The notes under the pieces are model-generated. The model had not been told where the DNA came from, did no database searches, and saw nothing but the letters and a program-made list of their open reading frames with translations. The translations under genes and the position numbers were made by a program. Below are positions 60,792 through 64,000 of a stretch of DNA of 64,000 bases, piece by piece; position 1 is the stretch's first letter; each line of letters starts with the position of its first letter. Source of the DNA: Ophioderma brevispina (lineage: Eukaryota > Echinodermata > Ophiuroidea > Amphilepidida > Ophiodermatidae); assembly GCA_023653785.1 (NCBI GenBank), contig JAMKCH010084929.1, positions 1-64,000 of the forward strand, written 5' to 3'.

Positions 60792-61200
60792 ACCGGTTGT
60801 GAAGATTGATTTGCAGTTTTGCCGGCCGAATATTATCTTAATCAGTTTCGGACCTATTTCAGCAAAAAGAAAATTGTTAAATTTGGTGCTTGTCATAGTG
60901 GAGATCAGTGATTTTTGTCTTGTGCCGTCAAGGAAGTAAATGTGTTTCCCTTTCGTGCTTCTACCACCCCATATTTTAATGATGGTACGACGCCAAGTAT
61001 GTTTGATATTGTTTTTAGTGAGTTTATATTCCAGTAATAATACATTTTATTTTTTGTCGCTTCACCCGAGATTTTATGTTTTTTTTTGTAAATTTATTTC
61101 TAGTGTTTATTTGTTTATTATTCCCGCAGTATTCCATGGCTTGGTATTGTTTACGTACCGTTTGTTACTTTTGTCCGTACATTAGGGGAATTTTTGTTGT

Positions 61201-61590
61201 AAATTGGTGAGAATTGGTTGTGAAGAAGTTACCATGAAATTGTTCCGCACAATCGTCAAGTAAACATGTTCCATCAGTTGTTTGAAATCAGTTCCTGGAG
61301 CTGCAATGTTATTCTTGTTATTTTCCCTTGCTTGTACGGAAATTTGGATTAAGATTGTTGTTTTTTATGTCGCTAAAGAGTATTCTGGTCTGCTGGCGTT
61401 ATTTTCTGGTCAAGAACATTGGTAAAGATATCAAGTAGTGTTGATGTTTAGTGGGCAAAAGTGTGGTTTCAAACACTTGTCATAACTTCACTCAAAATGA
61501 AAGAGGGCTTATTTTCTCAATCACAACATCAGTGATTGTTGACAAATTTACCAGAAAAGAGTGGTGAAGTGCGGTCATTGTCTGTATATT
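61201..61590. other. Possible upstream part of the minus-strand LINE
   Basis: The minus strand here may still encode the RT/endonuclease linker of the neighbouring LINE, but I recognise no motif beyond about 61.1 kb. Confidence 0.3.
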
Positions 61591-61845
61591 CGCCCCCCCC
61601 CACCCAAATTCCACAAAAGGGGAAAGGGTTCCACTTTTGGGGCCGATTTTTTGGTAAAAAGGTCCAAAAATTTAGAGCAATATGACCAAAAAGTCCACTT
61701 TTTGGGATGAGATGTTCAAAATGTCCAGAAATGGACCATTTTAGCGGTAGTCCATTTCCCTCCCATCCTCCCCCCCCCCCCCAAAAAAGTCCACGTTTTC
61801 TCGAAGACCCGCACCCCCCGTAAAAAAATCCTGCGTACGGCCCGA
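61591..61845. repeat. Dispersed C-run repeat (second copy of the type at 2.2 kb)
   Basis: CCCCCCCCCC-ACCCAAATTCC, runs of AAAAGTCCACTTTTTGGG and ATGTCCAGAAATGGACC, then a 14-base C run and AAAAAAGTCCACGTTTTCTC, ending TGCGTACGGCCCG. It is built of short alternating GTCC/GGAC words that can fold on themselves. Its resemblance to 2165-2385 suggests one family. Confidence 0.5.
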
Positions 61846-63639
61846 GAGAGATTCATAATCATCATTGACATATTGAGTCTTCTAAATTTGAAATTTAGGT
61901 CATTGTCGATTTATAACGCCAATTCTTGGTAGACCTGCAGGAATTGCCGCCCCCAAATTGCAAGTGTTATTCCTATCTGAGACAGTTCATATTCTCTCAC
62001 GTGGCCCTTCCGGGATAATCCTTTCAGATTTTCGATGAACATCTCAGTTCATTGTTGTTTCTTCATTGCGTAAAGATTCGGGTCATCGGGAATCAGCGAA
62101 TCACGCACTCGATGAATGCTGCGAGTAAATACCCAAACATATGGCGGCTTCCATGGAACCGATCAACACGCCCCGGGGTTCTTGGATTTTGTTCGGTACC
62201 CAGCTCGTCCCGAAAAAAGAGGGACTACCTGGCACGCGGGACTACCGCTAGGGGTATCACATTCAATTAATCACGTTCTAGTCCCGCTGGGGGAAATTAA
62301 CCTAAACATATCAGCCAAAAAAATCCTACGTTTGTTTTTTTTCTTCATTATAAAACACAAGTGTAATTGTTCTTGTATGTTGGCTAGTTTAAATGTGTAT
62401 CTTTTTCAATGTATTGAGAACAGGTCCCGCAGGGGTGTAACTCACTGTCAAATTACCTTCAATCTTCAATCAATTTTTAATTTGTTCATCATAGAATGGG
62501 CCTACAGCAAAACAATATGATAATAATTTGTAAATAATGCAGTACAGTGAAAAATTATTGTTACATATTAATCAAAATATTTTGCAATACAAGTAAGACG
62601 TTTATTAATAATTAATAAGTGGAATTTCAAATATACTGGATAATACTAGTAGAAAATATATTTAAATCGCACAGTAGGATGTCATATTACCTGCTGTACG
62701 TTAGGTGTAATTTCACTGAAAACTAGTAAGTAATTTTCACCAAAGCTGGTGCAATTAGGGGCCGGGTATATTTCAACTGAAAATTGGTCCCGTTTATGGG
62801 TCACTTTCAGACCCCTGGAACAGCATCGTGTGTCCCACGAAAGCCAAGACGGTCCCCCCGGTCAACGTTCAAATTTAGTCAAACCTTTATCCTTTAATTT
62901 TCACACTGGGCAGTCTTGGCAGTAAAGCCTGAACGCATAACGATGTACTTAACTTTTATATAACGAAAACAACAACAAATACACACCGGATACAGCCGGA
63001 AATGTTGTAATATGCATATACTTTTACACTTTTACGTGTTCCGACTGAGAGTTTCAAAAAATTATACAGTAATTTTCTCGCCGATCATCGATTGCGGCAG
63101 AGGGGTTTTCGCATCAAGGGTCGCTGTGAATCCTTCCTTTTGTGCGGGTTGAATTGATAACAGATTAAAATCGGATTGTGGAAGTGCTTCCTTCTATCTC
63201 TTTCTTCCTGTTTATATTAATTGGTGATGCTGACCTCAAATGTTAGATGCTATCAGAAAAGGGTAAACAACAATGGAATGTTTGGCGCTTTGTTGACTTT
63301 GGCAGCTTGGATAATTGTCACCAATATCCTCACTGAAATACTTGACCAGCTTAAAATGGTATTATCTCTGCTACCTAATTACTCCTATTCAAGTGAGTGT
63401 CCTATTGCTAATCACCAATGATGTGAAACATTACAGAAACTTGTACTATCTACCAAGTGAACGTTACACAAAAATTCCCGACGAATCAGCTCAAGGGATG
63501 TCCGAGATAAAGAAGACAAAAGAGGACAAAGAATAAGCTGAACTCATCGTGTGATCCGTTTCACAAACCAACAAGGCCCTTAGTGTTTTTTTTCTTTGAA
63601 TTTCCAATCTGCAAAGAAAAAATCTATCCAAGGATCATC
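61846..63639. other. Intergenic, nothing recognised
   Basis: AT-rich with chance frames. Near 62.75-62.88 kb a GGGGCCGGG...GACCCCTGG...CCCCCCGGTC patch may be another dispersed-repeat scrap. Confidence 0.4.
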
Positions 63640-64000
63640 GCTGACTTGATTATTGAAAACAACATGACATACTTGCTCGTCCTGAACAGAGTAAAATGCT
63701 GAGATGCCAGTGCTGACACTTTTGTACTTGAATTTTCTCACTCCCCTGCTATGAAGTCTTCAATGTTCCTTGTGGTCATGGTGACTCTCATGGTGGTCTA
63801 GCTGTTATCGTCAAGAAAAATCTCACCATCGTTTCCAAATCTGACAAGCGTAAACAGCAACATCACAAGCTTTGAGCATTGTGAAGTTGGTTTTCTCCAC
63901 TGAAACAAAGTGTTTCAACTTTGGTTGTAATGTGGCAAGCCAATCCAAGCGCTCATGAGTTTGAACAAGTGTTGCAAGACTACATCATTCATAAAGGAAA
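63640..64000 (+). pseudogene. LINE endonuclease fragment (L2/CR1-like), cut by the window end
   Basis: The plus strand reads IIADLIIENNMTYLL (63.63-63.68 kb), matching the early endonuclease motif (usually ..L.IEN..D...LTETWL). After frame changes come GDSHGGLAVIVKKNLTIVSK (about 63.78 kb), corresponding to the G.GGG.A....... strand, and HEFEQVLQDYIIHKGK at the very end, the strand before the GDFN motif. The element therefore continues beyond 64000. Stops and frame shifts indicate decay, but downstream RT sequence outside the window should be checked. Confidence 0.7.

Larger units (their letters stand above)
59210..61200 (-). pseudogene. LINE reverse transcriptase on the minus strand, interrupted by two MITEs
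   Basis: From right to left: NNIKHTW then TSTKFNNFLFAEIGPKLIK (about 60.85-61.05 kb), CKSIFT, TPVSEKEIL and the KNGKSPG-type block (60.55-60.64 kb), [18 protein letters not shown] with the motif-A Asp (about 60.2 kb), [31 protein letters not shown], then LLKLLVSCGVSQGSIFGSP (59.5 kb), and NNIPIEHVYHTKIL near 59.3 kb. This is the standard order of a CR1/L2/Jockey-like RT. No FADD box was identified after motif B. The two gaps in the protein (at 59570-60057 and 60629-60791) coincide exactly with inverted-repeat elements. Frameshifts also occur elsewhere. Confidence 0.85.

Overview
The window looks like animal nuclear DNA, most plausibly from a marine invertebrate. It is AT-rich with sparse, mostly non-coding sequence, tandem arrays, many short inverted-repeat elements and decayed non-LTR and LTR retrotransposons. 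I see no bacterial-style operons, no CRISPR and no RNA gene I can defend. The phylum cannot be fixed from this sequence. The repeat mix (C-run dispersed elements, Ty3/Gypsy, CR1/L2-like LINEs, TTA and TTAA elements) suggests a deuterostome or lophotrochozoan, but that is an inference.

Layout: 1-400 holds the 3' end of a LINE. 5.58-21.51 kb is one very large Ty3/Gypsy LTR retrotransposon on the minus strand: two direct repeats of about 3.8-4.1 kb (the LTRs) around an 8 kb GC-richer interior with gag zinc knuckles, reverse transcriptase, RNase H, integrase and a GPY/F-like tail, all broken by small frameshifts. 22.65-22.95 kb is a minisatellite. 24.7-27.0 kb is a degenerate CR1/Jockey-type LINE on the plus strand. 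28.5-32.15 kb is a strand-asymmetric A/C-only minisatellite. 32.3-46.6 kb is a mosaic of MITE-like inverted-repeat elements and local tandem duplications. 53.6-54.55 kb carries the only convincing host gene, an intact TMEM45-family membrane protein on the minus strand, which appears intronless in its coding part. 55.2-56.0 kb is a dispersed repeat copy carrying a 431-bp insertion, and a related uninterrupted copy sits at 33.2 kb. 57.7-58.3 kb encodes a fragment resembling the restriction-like endonuclease tail of some LINEs. 59.2-61.2 kb is a minus-strand LINE whose RT frame was interrupted twice by different MITEs. The window ends inside another LINE endonuclease (from about 63.6 kb).

The coding content is thus almost entirely selfish DNA, and nothing suggests the genes cooperate in a pathway. 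I did not find a convincing new multi-gene system. The most informative structures are the giant-LTR Gypsy element with a nearly pure C tract in only one LTR, the nested insertions whose excision restores a reading frame, the insertion with an empty-site relative in the same window, the 676-bp element with 18-bp perfect ends at TTAA, and the 3.65-kb G-quadruplex-prone array.
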